A stretch of 64,000 bases of DNA, taken from positions 401,397-465,396 of the forward strand of contig PAQY01000013.1 in assembly GCA_002709955.1 (NCBI GenBank), written 5' to 3'. The stretch is from Rhodospirillaceae bacterium (GTDB lineage Bacteria; Pseudomonadota; Alphaproteobacteria; UBA8366; Aestuariispiraceae). Below are positions 37,308 through 46,970 of the stretch, piece after piece; the stretch's first letter is position 1, and every line of letters begins with the position of its first letter. Made by a program: the position numbers and the translations under genes. Under the pieces are notes generated by a model that saw nothing but the letters and a program-made list of their open reading frames with translations, did not search any database and had not been told where the DNA came from.

Positions 37308-38684
37308 ATGTCAGGGTCTGTGTCGTCTACTTCGATTTTAGCCTGGTTTGGCCTGGCAGGGGCTGTTGCAATTGGTGTGCTGGATCCTTTGGGGTTGGGG
37401 CCAAACGTGGCACCCGTCGCGGGGCTGGTGGCTGGGACAATCACCCTGTTTGCAACGGGCGCGGTGGCGGAACATCTGACCGCGCTGTTGTTCTTTGCAT
37501 TCGCCATGGTTTTCAGTATCGCCCCGGCAGACCTGGTTTTTACCGGTTTTGCCAGCAAGGCATTCTGGCTGGTCGTGTCGGGCATGGTAATTGGCCTGGC
37601 GATCCATAAAACCGGGCTGGGGGCCCGTATTGCCAGGGCTTTGGCGCTGTTGTTTCCAGCCAGTTACACGGGCCTGATCGCAGGCCTGATCTTTGTTGCC
37701 ATGGCGATTTCTTTTTTCATGCCCTCCAGCATGGGTCGTATCGTGCTGTTGATGCCCATCGCGCTGGCCCTGGCGGATCGTTATGGATTGGCCGAAAAGT
37801 CATTGGGGCGCAGCGGCGTGGCGCTGGTCGTCGGGTTTGCCTGTTTCAACCCACCCAATGGGATTTTGCCCGCCACCGTTCCCAACATGGTCTATGTTGG
37901 TGCGGTTGAGAAAATCTATGGTGTCGCCCCCCTGTATGGGGAATGGATGCTGCTGCACTTCCCCTTATTGGGCTTCGGGAAAGCGATTTTGATCTGGTTG
38001 GTCGGCTGTTTCCTGTTTCGCCAATCAATTACAATACAGGCAGAAACGGAACAGTCGTTGTCCCTGACGGCTGAAGAAAAGCGATTGGCCTTTATTCTGC
38101 TGTTTGCCCTGTTGGGCTGGTCAACGGATATCTGGCATGGGATTTCGCCTGCCTGGATCGGATTGATCGCGGCAGTATTTTGCCTGTTGCCGGGCGTCGG
38201 TGTATTGCCCAAGGATGCGTTCAAGCAGATCAATATCGCCCCGGCGATTTATGTCGCCAGTATCCTGGGCATGGGGGCCCTGATTGCTGATAGCGGCCTG
38301 GGCGCGCTGTTGGGGACGGCGATGGCCGATATCCTGCCCTTGGCACCCGGTGCGGCGGTGCAGAATTTCTTTTCATTGGCGCTGGGGGGTGGGGTAACAT
38401 CGCTTGTATCCACCATGCCGGGCCTGCCGGCGGTTATGGTTCCTTTAGCCGAACCATTGCATGTTGCATCCGGCCTGCCGTTGCAGACAGTGCTGGCCAG
38501 TGTCGTGTTATCCTATTCCACAACCATATTGCCCTATCAGGCCCCGCCGCTGGTTCTGGCCATCGGCATGACCGGTGCCAGGTTGATCGACGCCACCAAA
38601 CTGGTTGTTCTGGTTGGTATTCTAAGCGTCCTGATCATTCTGCCCCTGACATTCCTGTGGTGGCGCGTGCTGGGGATGATTTGA
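37308..38684 (+). CDS. SLC13/DASS-family anion permease
   Basis: 458 residues, about eleven membrane helices in two inverted repeats. Typical blocks are SFFMPSSMGRIVLLMPIALALADR and GFACFNPPNGILPATVPNMVY, the first substrate hairpin, with a second near SLVSTMPGLPAVMVPLAEPL. Members import dicarboxylates, sulfate or related anions, often with Na+. Substrate unclear. 24 bases after fcl, so part of that run or a separate start. Confidence 0.88.
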   Translation: MSGSVSSTSILAWFGLAGAVAIGVLDPLGLGPNVAPVAGLVAGTITLFATGAVAEHLTALLFFAFAMVFSIAPADLVFTGFASKAFWLVVSGMVIGLAIHKTGLGARIARALALLFPASYTGLIAGLIFVAMAISFFMPSSMGRIVLLMPIALALADRYGLAEKSLGRSGVALVVGFACFNPPNGILPATVPNMVYVGAVEKIYGVAPLYGEWMLLHFPLLGFGKAILIWLVGCFLFRQSITIQAETEQSLSLTAEEKRLAFILLFALLGWSTDIWHGISPAWIGLIAAVFCLLPGVGVLPKDAFKQINIAPAIYVASILGMGALIADSGLGALLGTAMADILPLAPGAAVQNFFSLALGGGVTSLVSTMPGLPAVMVPLAEPLHVASGLPLQTVLASVVLSYSTTILPYQAPPLVLAIGMTGARLIDATKLVVLVGILSVLIILPLTFLWWRVLGMI

Positions 38685-38792
38685 CCACAATTTCTTCGCG
38701 GGCTTGATTTGCATCAACGCGGTCCCGATGTGGGAGGCATAGGATGCAGCCATAAACTTTGGCAATAATCAGTGTTTGCGAGGAGATATGGT

Positions 38793-39623
38793 ATGACTGT
38801 GAAGCGAATTTTGGTCCATTTTGATGGATCCAAGCGTTCTGAGCGTGCGTTATCCGCCGCGCTGGAACTGGCGGAAGCGCAGGATGCACATCTGATTGGA
38901 TGCGCTGTGGAAGCGGAACCCCGGATACCCACCTATGCCGCTGCGCAGATTCCGGCAGATGTTATTGCTGCGATGGCAGAGGAACAGCGTCGCTATGTCG
39001 AAGCGGCAAAAGTATCTTTCGATAAACTGGTCGCCGCATCTGCCTGGACCGATCGATCCGAATTCGTGATGGCGAAAGGGGATGCGACCCGCGCCTTGTC
39101 ACGGATAGCACGGGGCTGTGATCTGGTCATTCTGGGCCAGTCAGAACCGGATACGGATTTTGTGGAGATTGAAGACCTTCCCGATAATGTCGTGCTGGAA
39201 AGCGGTCGCCCTGTCCTGATCATTCCCTATATCGGCAAGAGAAAGCCGATTGGCGGGCATGTTCTGTTGTGCTGGACCGATACACGCGAAGCCGCGCGGG
39301 CGCTGTCTGATGCTTTGCCTTTGTTGAATGAAGCATCAAAGGTGACAGTGTTGAGTGTTGGGGAGAGCCAGAAAGATCCGTCCATATCAGCAGATGACGC
39401 GGCCCGGCTGTTGGCGGCCCATAACATTTCTGCGGAACTGCACCATGCAACAGGAAGAGGGGTGGATGTTGGCTCTGTCGTCCTGAACGAAGCGTCTGAC
39501 CTGGGCGCGGATTTGATCGTAATGGGCGCCTATGGCCATTCCCGTTTGCGGGAAACAATCCTGGGCGGCGTGACCCGCACAATCCTGAAAGAAATGACCG
39601 TGCCGGTCCTGATGTCGCATTAG
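38793..39623 (+). CDS. Tandem universal stress protein (UspA x2)
   Basis: 276 residues with two Usp domains. The first opens VKRILVHFDGSKRSERALSAALELA; the second has GHVLLCWTDTREAARAL and ends MGAYGHSRLRETILGGVTRTILKEM, the GxxG-x9-GS/T ATP-binding pattern. The ATG at 38793 has AGGAG seven bases upstream; an in-frame codon 21 bases earlier lacks one. Members help survive starvation and oxidant stress. The TAG stop at 39621 starts a repeat element. Confidence 0.92.
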   Translation: MTVKRILVHFDGSKRSERALSAALELAEAQDAHLIGCAVEAEPRIPTYAAAQIPADVIAAMAEEQRRYVEAAKVSFDKLVAASAWTDRSEFVMAKGDATRALSRIARGCDLVILGQSEPDTDFVEIEDLPDNVVLESGRPVLIIPYIGKRKPIGGHVLLCWTDTREAARALSDALPLLNEASKVTVLSVGESQKDPSISADDAARLLAAHNISAELHHATGRGVDVGSVVLNEASDLGADLIVMGAYGHSRLRETILGGVTRTILKEMTVPVLMSH

Positions 39624-39656
39624 AGCAAATCCCAAACAAACGGACTCGTTTGTGAC
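39621..39656 (+). repeat. Palindromic repeat, type B, at the uspA 3' end
   Basis: TAGAGCAAATCCCA then ACAAACG (39635-39641) and CGTTTGT (39646-39652) form a 7-bp stem with a four-base loop. The TAG is the stop of the uspA gene. It is the same element as at 34659. Confidence 0.75.
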
Positions 39657-39684
39657 GGCGTGTTTGCTAAAAAAAACAAGTGGT

Positions 39685-39714
39685 TAGAGCATCATGCGCC
39701 CGCATTAGGCTCTA
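39685..39714. repeat. Palindromic repeat, type A, at the TAXI gene 3' end
   Basis: TAGAGCATCATGCG at 39685-39698 pairs with CGCATTAGGCTCTA at 39701-39714 with two mismatches, giving a 14-bp stem and a two-base loop. Read on the minus strand, its terminal TAG is the stop codon of the TAXI gene. The repeat probably acts as a 3'-end stabiliser or bidirectional transcript end. Confidence 0.8.
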
Positions 39715-40803
39715 GCTGCTGTGAACCGTATCGTAATAGGCCTGGGCGCCGGGATGGACGGGAACCCGTCCTTTCGGGCGCCCTTCTTCTATCGTTGGGA
39801 AGGTCAGGCCCGGATTGTTGTGATTGAATAAATCGGCGGTGCTGCTTTGCCACAGCGCGCGCGTGATATTCTGTATCAATACTGCGTCCATTTTTTCCTT
39901 CACGACCCATTTGACCCCCAGCTTCACGGTCGTGACTTCTTCAATCTTCCGATAGACTTGGGAGGGGATCGTTCCCACTGACAGGAACGGGAAGAAACCT
40001 TTCAAGGTTTGCTGGGCTGCACCATCAATGGGCAGCAGCTTTATGGTTTCTTCCTGCTGAAGTTCTGAAATGGCTTCTATTGGTGCAGCGCCCATTTCAA
40101 AGAATGCGTCAATGACGCCGGTGATTAAATGATCCGCTGCAGGGCCGGGCCTCAGGTAAACAGGTTCTATGTCTTGCAAATCCAGGCCATTCAGGCGCAA
40201 CAGTGTGTTGACGATTGTAACCGTCCCGGCCCCCCTGGCCCCAAGGGAGATGGTGCGTCCTTTCAGGTCCCGGATGCTGTTGATACCGGAATCTGCGCGC
40301 ACCACAATATGCAGGGATACCGGGATCAAGTCCGCGATCACGCGCAGGTCGGGAACGCTGGCTTCGTCCGCGAAGGGCCCGCCGCCGGTAAAGGCCCAGT
40401 AAGCCATATCTGCATGGACCAACGCCGATTCCAGGACGCCATCGCGAATGTCACGAATGTTCGGGATGGACCCGGCGCGCGTCTGGGCGACGGCGATCAG
40501 CCCCGGTACGCCACAGATGCCCCCTACATCGCAGGGGCTGCTGCCGGGGGGGCGGCTGATCCCTGCTGAAATCGCGGTCCCCAGGCTGTAAAGTGACTCT
40601 GCGGATGGGCCTGTTCCGATCCGGAAAAAGGAAAGGCTGGGGCGCTCTTCCTGTGCCGATAGCGCGGTGAAAGGCGCGGGCAACAACAATCCCGCCATCG
40701 CGCCCCCCAGGCCCGTGGTCAGGATGCGACGCCGCGTGGCCTTATGTTGGGACCCCTGACTCTGTCCAAAGATCACAGGGGATGGCGGCTTTTCACGGGT
40801 CAT
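39712..40803 (-). CDS. TAXI-family TRAP transporter solute-binding protein
   Basis: 363 residues. A twin-arginine-type signal (KATRRRILTTGLGGAMAGLLLPAP) suggests export by Tat. The body has the TAXI pattern: TGPSAESLYSLG early, VHADMAYWAF, a RVIADLIPVSLHIVVRADSGINSIRDL block, and GKTISLG/GAGTVTIVN. TAXI proteins hand glutamate, 2-oxoglutarate or similar acids to a fused DctMQ-type permease, but no such permease is nearby, so it is an orphan. Three tandem type A repeats precede it and one ends it. Confidence 0.9.
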   Translation of the reverse strand: MTREKPPSPVIFGQSQGSQHKATRRRILTTGLGGAMAGLLLPAPFTALSAQEERPSLSFFRIGTGPSAESLYSLGTAISAGISRPPGSSPCDVGGICGVPGLIAVAQTRAGSIPNIRDIRDGVLESALVHADMAYWAFTGGGPFADEASVPDLRVIADLIPVSLHIVVRADSGINSIRDLKGRTISLGARGAGTVTIVNTLLRLNGLDLQDIEPVYLRPGPAADHLITGVIDAFFEMGAAPIEAISELQQEETIKLLPIDGAAQQTLKGFFPFLSVGTIPSQVYRKIEEVTTVKLGVKWVVKEKMDAVLIQNITRALWQSSTADLFNHNNPGLTFPTIEEGRPKGRVPVHPGAQAYYDTVHSS

Positions 40804-40833
40804 TTGTCATTCCACCGTGGGAGATCAGGACAC

Positions 40834-40935
40834 AAGCATCATGCGTTCGCATGAGCTTACACAAGATACACAAGCATCATGCGTTCGCATGAGCTTGGAA
40901 TTTGTTACATAAGCATCATGCGTTCGCATGAACTT
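40834..40935. repeat. Three tandem copies of the type A palindrome
   Basis: AAGCATCATGCG, two T, CGCATGAGCTT occurs at 40834-40858, 40872-40896 and 40911-40935, spaced 38 and 39 bases; the third copy has AACTT at its end. Each copy is a near-perfect hairpin. They lie between the panE-like gene (upstream on the same strand) and the TAXI gene start. Confidence 0.9.
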
Positions 40936-41004
40936 TAAAACTATACTCTAGCAAATTGCGATCAACGTAAAGGCGGGGCGAAGAAAGCGCCCTTCCTAAA
41001 TATG

Positions 41005-42006
41005 TTACTCCGGCTTTTGATAGCAGCCCGCCGTTTCTGCCCGCATTCGGGTCAGGGCATAGACCATGCGCATCGTTTCACACGGGGTCTTCAGCAGATC
41101 GGCGACTTCTATGGTCGCGCCCAGGATCGCATCCAGCTCTATGGCACGTCCACGGTCGTAATCTTGCAGCATGGACGTTCTGAAGGCCCCCAGTTTCAGG
41201 CCTCCCTGGAACCGCTGGTCGATGGAAACGGACAGGGACACGTTCAACGCGACACACAGGTCTGAGAATTCTTCCATCATGCGCCGCCCGATCCCGGAAA
41301 TCTGGGGATCATGGGTCATGACATCAAGGGTGCCGCCGGTCACGACGGAAAGAGGGTTCGCCCACAGATTGCCCATCAGCTTGTTCAGAACGTCAGCGCG
41401 GATCGTCTCTGACACGCTGCATGTCAGTCCGGCGGCTTCAATAATTGCGGCAATTTCCAGTAGAATGGGGGAAGGGGGCTGCGTGATGGCACCGATGACC
41501 AGCCTGTTCGCGCCGGAGCTTTTAATCGTATAGGGGGCGATAACTTCTGACGCCAGATAGACCGCACAGCCAATGATCTTGGACGGGTCGAACTGTTGCG
41601 ACAGGATGCCGTCCGGGTCCACATGTTTCACAATGTGATTTTTGTGGGGGCCGTCTGCGCCCTGAAAGAACCACCAGGGTAAGCCATTGATGGCTGTCAG
41701 GATTTGTGTGTCTGGGCCTATCAAGGGGGTGATCATGGGCAGGGCACTTTTAATTTGGTGCGCCTTGACCGCAATGATAATCAGGTCCTGGGGCCCCTCC
41801 ATCGCGGGCGCATCCGTGACCCTGGGGTGACAGGTGAAACCGTCTGCCATGTTCTGGAAGGTGGCATCTTCAAAGGTCAGGCCATGTTGGCGGATTGCCG
41901 CTAGGGTCGGACCACGCGCGATTAACAGGGGATCCGCGCCAATTCTGGCCAACAGCGCCGTGATCATGCCCCCGATCGCACCGGCCCCAACAATCGCAAT
42001 CTTCAT
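41005..42006 (-). CDS. 2-dehydropantoate 2-reductase-like protein
   Basis: 333 residues of the ApbA/PanE family. NADP-binding GAGAIGGMITALLARIG begins at residue 7; the ATG at 42006 has AGGG seven bases upstream and gives the standard N-terminus. Substrate-binding elements include AVKAHQIKSALP, and the catalytic Lys lies in the KLMGNLWANPLSV segment. PanE makes pantoate for coenzyme A, but many paralogues reduce other 2-keto acids; this one sits next to transport genes, not pantothenate genes, so the substrate is open. Confidence 0.85.
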   Translation of the reverse strand: MKIAIVGAGAIGGMITALLARIGADPLLIARGPTLAAIRQHGLTFEDATFQNMADGFTCHPRVTDAPAMEGPQDLIIIAVKAHQIKSALPMITPLIGPDTQILTAINGLPWWFFQGADGPHKNHIVKHVDPDGILSQQFDPSKIIGCAVYLASEVIAPYTIKSSGANRLVIGAITQPPSPILLEIAAIIEAAGLTCSVSETIRADVLNKLMGNLWANPLSVVTGGTLDVMTHDPQISGIGRRMMEEFSDLCVALNVSLSVSIDQRFQGGLKLGAFRTSMLQDYDRGRAIELDAILGATIEVADLLKTPCETMRMVYALTRMRAETAGCYQKPE

Positions 42007-42176
42007 TTCATACCCTTTATCGGTTCTTCGTCGCAACACTGTGCCGTGATAGGAAACGGGCGCCAGAGGATTTCCACTGACGCCCGCTTTGCTGATACGG
42101 TGCCCCTGCGATGGGTGGCAACCATCCCCTCTTTAGTCCAATTTCTCCCTAAACTCAGGCAATTTTATTGTCAGAC

Positions 42177-42944
42177 TTAATGTCCCAGAATCTGGCTCAG
42201 GAACAGTTTTGTGCGCTCGTTTTGTGGGTTGGTGAAGAATTCCTCGGGCTTGTTTTCCTCGATGATTTCCCCACCATCCATAAAGATCACACGGTCGGCG
42301 ACTTTGCGTGCAAAGCCCATTTCGTGGGTCACACACAGCATCGTCATGCCGGTTGAGGCGAGGTCGATCATCGTATCCAGCACTTCGGAAATCATTTCCG
42401 GGTCCAGGGCGGATGTCGGCTCGTCAAACAGCATGATCCGCGGGTTCATGCACAGGGACCGGGCAATGGCGACACGCTGTTGCTGACCACCGGACAATTG
42501 CCCCGGATATTTCAATGCCTGTTCCGGGATCTTGACCCGTTCCAGGTATTTCATGGCAATCTCTTCCGCTTCACGCTTGGGGGTCTTGCGCACCCAGATC
42601 GGTGCCAGCGTGCAGTTTTCCAGCACGGTCAGATGCGGGAACAGATTGAAGTGCTGAAACACCATGCCGACTTCACGACGGATCGCATCGATGTTTTTCA
42701 AATCATTGGTCAGTTCGATCCCATCCACCAGGATATGGCCTTGCTGGTGTTCTTCCAACCGGTTCATACAGCGGATCATCGTCGATTTACCGGATCCGGA
42801 CGGGCCACAGATCACGATCCGCTCCCCCCGTTTGACGGTCAGATTGATGTTTTTGAGAACATGAAACTCACCATACCATTTGTGCATTTGCCGCACTTCG
42901 ATGGCGTTTTCGCTTTCAACCTTACTTGTGGCAACCTTTGCCAT
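42177..42944 (-). CDS. aapP: Polar amino-acid ABC transporter ATPase (AapP type)
   Basis: 255 residues. Walker [11 protein letters not shown]-loop [13 protein letters not shown], signature LSGGQQQR and Walker [16 protein letters not shown] are all intact. It powers the permeases encoded just upstream (gap 23 bases), in the order J, Q, M, P known from rhizobial general L-amino-acid uptake. Confidence 0.95.
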   Translation of the reverse strand: MAKVATSKVESENAIEVRQMHKWYGEFHVLKNINLTVKRGERIVICGPSGSGKSTMIRCMNRLEEHQQGHILVDGIELTNDLKNIDAIRREVGMVFQHFNLFPHLTVLENCTLAPIWVRKTPKREAEEIAMKYLERVKIPEQALKYPGQLSGGQQQRVAIARSLCMNPRIMLFDEPTSALDPEMISEVLDTMIDLASTGMTMLCVTHEMGFARKVADRVIFMDGGEIIEENKPEEFFTNPQNERTKLFLSQILGH

Positions 42945-42967
42945 GTCAGTATCCTCTCGTCGCGCGA

Positions 42968-44083
42968 TTAGCGTTTGTGACCTGTGTGCAGTTTTTTCTC
43001 CAGATACATGGAATATCTGGACATACCAAAGCAGCAGATGAAGAAGAATCCTGCCACGAATACATAGATTTCAACTGAAAGCCCGTTCCAGACCGGGTCG
43101 GATACCGCCGATTTCGCAACGCCCAGAACGTCCAGCATCCCGATAACGATCACCAGGGTCGTATCTTTGTACAATCCGATAAAGGTGTTCACGATACCCG
43201 GAATTGAAATCTTCAACGCTTGTGGCAGCACGATCAGACGCATTGTCTGCCAATATTTCAGGCCCATCGCATCCGCGGCTTCGAACTGGCCTTTTGGCAG
43301 GGACTGCAACCCGCCCCGAATGACCTCTGCCATATAGGCGGAGGCAAACAGGGTCACCATGATCAAGACCCGCAATAACAGGTCAAACGAGGTTCCCGGC
43401 GGCAGGAAATAGCTCAACATCGTCGATGCGACAAACAACAGGGTGATCAAGGGCACACCCCGAATGAATTCGATGAAGACGGTACAGACGATCTTGATAG
43501 CAGGCAGATTTGAATATCGCCCCAGAGCCAGAAGGATGCCCAAGGGAAGCGAGAAGGTGATGCCGGTAACGCCGATCACGATTGTCAGCAACACCCCACC
43601 AAACAAGCGCGTGTCTACGGGTTCCAGACCGAACACACCGCCAACCATCAGGACCCCTGCGATGATCGGGAAGGCGAGTGAGAACATCAGACCATATTTA
43701 CGGAATGGGATATTGTCATACAACACCGGGGCCAGGGCAACAAACAACAGGACGAAGGCCAGGTTAGGGCGCCAGCGCAATTCTGCTGGATAGAAGCCAT
43801 AGATAAACACCTGGAACCTGTCGCCAATAAAGGCCCAACACGCGCCTTTCCCAAGCTCTGCACATTCCGCCCGTGAATTGGCGCTGATCACTGCATCCAG
43901 AACAAAATAATCCAACATTCCCGGTATGATCAGATACAGCAGGTATACCGACAGAAGGGTCAGAACGGTATTGGAAACGGTTCCAAACAGATTGTCCCAA
44001 ACCCAGCGCTGCCATCCCACAAGATTTTTGGGAGGGGGAAGGCTGGGATGTTGACCGGGCTCATAGCTTTTTGCGTCGCTCAT
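42968..44083 (-). CDS. aapM: Amino-acid ABC transporter permease (AapM type)
   Basis: 371 residues with a long N-terminal extension, the usual eight or so membrane helices, and the EAA loop ([38 protein letters not shown]) that docks the ATPase. HisM/GlnP family domain covers the last 220 residues. Extra N-terminal helices are a known trait of AapM and BztC. Ten bases separate it from aapQ. Confidence 0.93.
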   Translation of the reverse strand: MSDAKSYEPGQHPSLPPPKNLVGWQRWVWDNLFGTVSNTVLTLLSVYLLYLIIPGMLDYFVLDAVISANSRAECAELGKGACWAFIGDRFQVFIYGFYPAELRWRPNLAFVLLFVALAPVLYDNIPFRKYGLMFSLAFPIIAGVLMVGGVFGLEPVDTRLFGGVLLTIVIGVTGITFSLPLGILLALGRYSNLPAIKIVCTVFIEFIRGVPLITLLFVASTMLSYFLPPGTSFDLLLRVLIMVTLFASAYMAEVIRGGLQSLPKGQFEAADAMGLKYWQTMRLIVLPQALKISIPGIVNTFIGLYKDTTLVIVIGMLDVLGVAKSAVSDPVWNGLSVEIYVFVAGFFFICCFGMSRYSMYLEKKLHTGHKR

Positions 44084-44092
44084 CTCAGCCTC

Positions 44093-45292
44093 CTATCGCT
44101 CAATCAGTTTAATTCGGTTGTTATACCAGTTCATGAAGCTTGATACGGCCAGCGAGATGCACAGGTAAATTGCCATGACCAGGATCATGCATTCCATTTC
44201 ACGACCAGTCTGGTTCAGGGTGATCCCGCCCAATGTGGCCGTGATGTCCATATACCCAATGGCAATCGCCAGAGAGGAGTTCTTGGTCAGGTTCAGATAC
44301 TGGCTGGTCAGGGGCGGAACAATGACGCGCATTGCCTGGGGTATAACGACCAATTGCAGCGTCCGGTTATTGCGAAGTCCCAAGGCACCGGCGGCTTCCG
44401 TCTGACCATAGTTCACCGCCAGAATACCGGACCGCACGGTTTCGGCGATGAAGGCAGAGGTATAAAGTGCCAGGGCCAATGTCAGGGCGATAAGTTCGGG
44501 CTTAACAACATAGCCCCCCTGGAAGTTGAAGCCCTGCATCGCGGGTGTTTCCCAGTTCAGCGGCGCGCCCGTGATAAAATACACGATTACCGGCAGCACC
44601 ACGATCAGCCCAAAGGAAACGTATAGGACCGGCAAAATCTTGCCCGTCTCGTCCTGAATCTTTTTGGCATAGCGCTTGAACACAATCGCGCCGATAACGC
44701 CCAGAATGAAGGTGATGGCCGTTGCCCAGAACAGTGGTTCTGGCAGTGGGCTTGGCATATTGATGCCACGATTTGAAAAGAAGAAGGATTCGCCGAGGCC
44801 AAGGGCCTGTCTTGGACCCGGCATATTGACCACGATAAAGCCGTGCACCAGCAGGATCCACAGCAGCACCGGGACGTTGCGCATGGCTTCTACATAACAA
44901 TAGACCAGGCGGTTCATCAGGAAATTCTTGCTTAATCGCAGAACACCCATGACGAAGCCAACAATCGTTGCAATGAAAATGCCCAGCCCAGCCACCAGGA
45001 AGGTGTTCAGCAGGCCAACAATGGCAGCTTTCAGGTTTGAACTGCGCGAGTCATATTCCAGAAAGGATTGATTGATATCGTAATTGGCGGGCTGGAACAG
45101 GAAATCAAAGCCCAGGGATTTACCAATCGCGTCCAGATTGATCACGGCGTTGCGAACAAGGTAAAAAACCAGCGCGAAAAGAACGGCGATCGTGAAGATC
45201 TGTATGATGACTTGTCGCGCTTCGCTATCGTACCACAATCGCATGATTCCGCCACGCTGCGGCGTAGAATCAGTGTCAGATGCTACAGACAT
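44093..45292 (-). CDS. aapQ: Amino-acid ABC transporter permease (AapQ type)
   Basis: 399 residues from the ATG at 45292, with GGGAG six bases before it. A HisM-type permease with extended N-terminal helices, and the EAA segment ETVRSGILAVNYGQTEAAGALGLRNNRTLQLVVIPQAM. Pairs with AapM as the heterodimeric membrane part of the broad-specificity L-amino-acid transporter. A strong hairpin lies between aapJ and this gene. Confidence 0.93.
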   Translation of the reverse strand: MSVASDTDSTPQRGGIMRLWYDSEARQVIIQIFTIAVLFALVFYLVRNAVINLDAIGKSLGFDFLFQPANYDINQSFLEYDSRSSNLKAAIVGLLNTFLVAGLGIFIATIVGFVMGVLRLSKNFLMNRLVYCYVEAMRNVPVLLWILLVHGFIVVNMPGPRQALGLGESFFFSNRGINMPSPLPEPLFWATAITFILGVIGAIVFKRYAKKIQDETGKILPVLYVSFGLIVVLPVIVYFITGAPLNWETPAMQGFNFQGGYVVKPELIALTLALALYTSAFIAETVRSGILAVNYGQTEAAGALGLRNNRTLQLVVIPQAMRVIVPPLTSQYLNLTKNSSLAIAIGYMDITATLGGITLNQTGREMECMILVMAIYLCISLAVSSFMNWYNNRIKLIER

Positions 45293-45434
45293 CAAGAATC
45301 TCCCTCGAGGTTTGCCGTGACTGGGGCCTCGTCAAAGGGTGTGAATGGCAAACGCCGTCCAAGTACATCAACCTATTGCCAGGTCAGCACAAACGGGCAC
45401 ACCAAACTTGTAAATGAACATAGGGCTGAAAGAA

Positions 45435-45465
45435 CCGAGGCGGCACTTGGTTAGCGCCGCCTCGG
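45435..45465 (-). promoter_or_regulatory. Strong intercistronic hairpin after aapJ
   Basis: CCGAGGCGGC at 45435-45444 pairs perfectly with GCCGCCTCGG at 45456-45465 around an 11-base loop. On the minus strand it follows the aapJ stop by 15 bases and is followed by TTCTTTC, so it may partly terminate or protect the aapJ message. Many binding-protein genes have such a structure, which lets the binding protein be made in excess over its permeases. Confidence 0.85.
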
Positions 45466-45480
45466 ATACTCATTCAGTCT

Positions 45481-46497
45481 TTAGCGGATTGGCGGAGCAT
45501 ACAGGATGCCACCATTCGTCCACAGAGCGTTCAACCCACGCTCCAGACCGATTTCGGTGTTTGGACCGATATTGCGGTCAAAAATCTCGCCATAGTTACC
45601 CACAGCCTTGATCGCGCGCAGGGCCCACTGATTGTCCAGACCGACCATTTCGCCATAGTTCCCTTCGACACCCAGGATACGGGCAACGGTTGGGTTTGGC
45701 GGGTTGGCAGCCATTTCATCAGCGTTTGCTGAAGTGATGCCAAATTCTTCGGCTTCGATAAGCGCATTCAGAACCCAGCGGGTTGCGTCTGCCCAGGCAT
45801 CATCACCCTGGCGAACTGCCGGGCCCAAAGGCTCTTTGGAAATGATTTCTGGCAGCAGGATGTGATCTTTCGGCGATTCAAAGGTCGCGCGGCTTGCCGC
45901 CAGACCAGAAGCATCCGTGGTGTACACATCGCAACGACCGCTCAGGTAGTTGGTCCGTGCTTCTTCATTGGTTTCAATCGGAACCGGCTCATAGGACATG
46001 CCCTGGGCACGGAAATAATCCGCCAGGTTCAATTCTGTGGTTGTCCCGGTCTGGATGCAGACCGAAGCGCCATTGAGCTGTTTCGCAGAGGTCACGCCCA
46101 AAGCCTTGCTGACCATGAAGCCTTGACCGTCATAATAGTTGACGCCCAGGAAGGTGAGTTTCAGGTCGGCGTCACGGCTCATCGTGACTGTCGTGTTCCG
46201 ATACAGGATATCGCCTTCGCCAGAACTCAGGGCGGTAAAGCGGGTTTTACCCGTGGTCGGGACGAATTTCACTTTCTCGCCATCGCCCAGCACGGCTGCC
46301 GCAGTGGCACGACAGAAATCGACATCAAAGCCGTTCCAGCGTCCGTTGGCATCCGTGTATGCAAACCCGACGAGGCCGGTGGTGACGATGCAATTCAGTT
46401 CGCCACTTGCTTTAACGTCTTCAAGCGTGGCTGCATTGGCGACGGTAGCCGTCATTGCCAAAGCCGCGCCTGCGACCAGGATTGATTTGAGTTTCAT
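45481..46497 (-). CDS. aapJ: Periplasmic general L-amino-acid binding protein (AapJ type)
   Basis: 338 residues. The ATG at 46497 gives a signal peptide (KLKSILVAGAALAMTATVANA) cut before ATLEDVK. The body has VGFAYTDANGRWNGFDVDFCRA, the amino-acid pocket LVTG-like region TGLVGF, and VCIQTGTTTELNLADYFR, as in AapJ. It captures many L-amino acids. First gene of the operon; a 473-base divergent gap lies upstream, and the hairpin downstream. Confidence 0.94.
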   Translation of the reverse strand: MKLKSILVAGAALAMTATVANAATLEDVKASGELNCIVTTGLVGFAYTDANGRWNGFDVDFCRATAAAVLGDGEKVKFVPTTGKTRFTALSSGEGDILYRNTTVTMSRDADLKLTFLGVNYYDGQGFMVSKALGVTSAKQLNGASVCIQTGTTTELNLADYFRAQGMSYEPVPIETNEEARTNYLSGRCDVYTTDASGLAASRATFESPKDHILLPEIISKEPLGPAVRQGDDAWADATRWVLNALIEAEEFGITSANADEMAANPPNPTVARILGVEGNYGEMVGLDNQWALRAIKAVGNYGEIFDRNIGPNTEIGLERGLNALWTNGGILYAPPIR

Positions 46498-46970
46498 GTG
46501 GTATTGTCCCCTATTCTTTCGGTTGTTGCCAGTTTCATAACTGGTCAAGCAGCTTGCTCAGGCCCTTATTCATGCTCCCAAACGGCTGCTATCGCAGCTC
46601 TATTCTGGTTAGGTAAGAAAATATTCCAAATCTGATGAAGTTTTGCAAACCGAAATCTTGCGGCGCACATTTTTTTAATCATCAGAGCTGTTTATTGTTG
46701 AATTTCTTACCCATCCTTAACGCCATACTCACACAACTAGTGTTGAATGTCCAAAAAATTGCATCATTGGTCGCATTTAGAATTCACGTAACGCTTTAAC
46801 ACGTTGCGATATCGAATTTATTACGCGGAATCAGATACAGGCAGGCTGTGCAGGTTACTATTTAAATAGACGCAACAGGCCGCCTTATGCGACATTATCC
46901 AGGCGCGGTCTGTATCCGGCGCGCCTGGATTTTTATTGAAAAGAAATTTGCGACGAACAGGGGGCTGAAT
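46498..46970. other. A+T-rich divergent regulatory gap upstream of aapJ
   Basis: 473 bases between aapJ and the helical protein gene, visibly more A+T-rich than its surroundings. It should hold the aap promoter and any nitrogen-control sites, but no clear sigma-54 site or operator was recognised, and no RNA gene. Confidence 0.5.

Noticed and set aside
40834..40935. CRISPR array
   Set aside because: Three palindromic units with 13- to 14-base gaps, no spacers of normal size and no cas genes; explained by the REP-like family.
46498..46970. A tRNA, small RNA or sigma-54 promoter in the gap upstream of aapJ
   Set aside because: No cloverleaf, no GG-N10-GC spacing that fits, no terminator; left as plain regulatory DNA.
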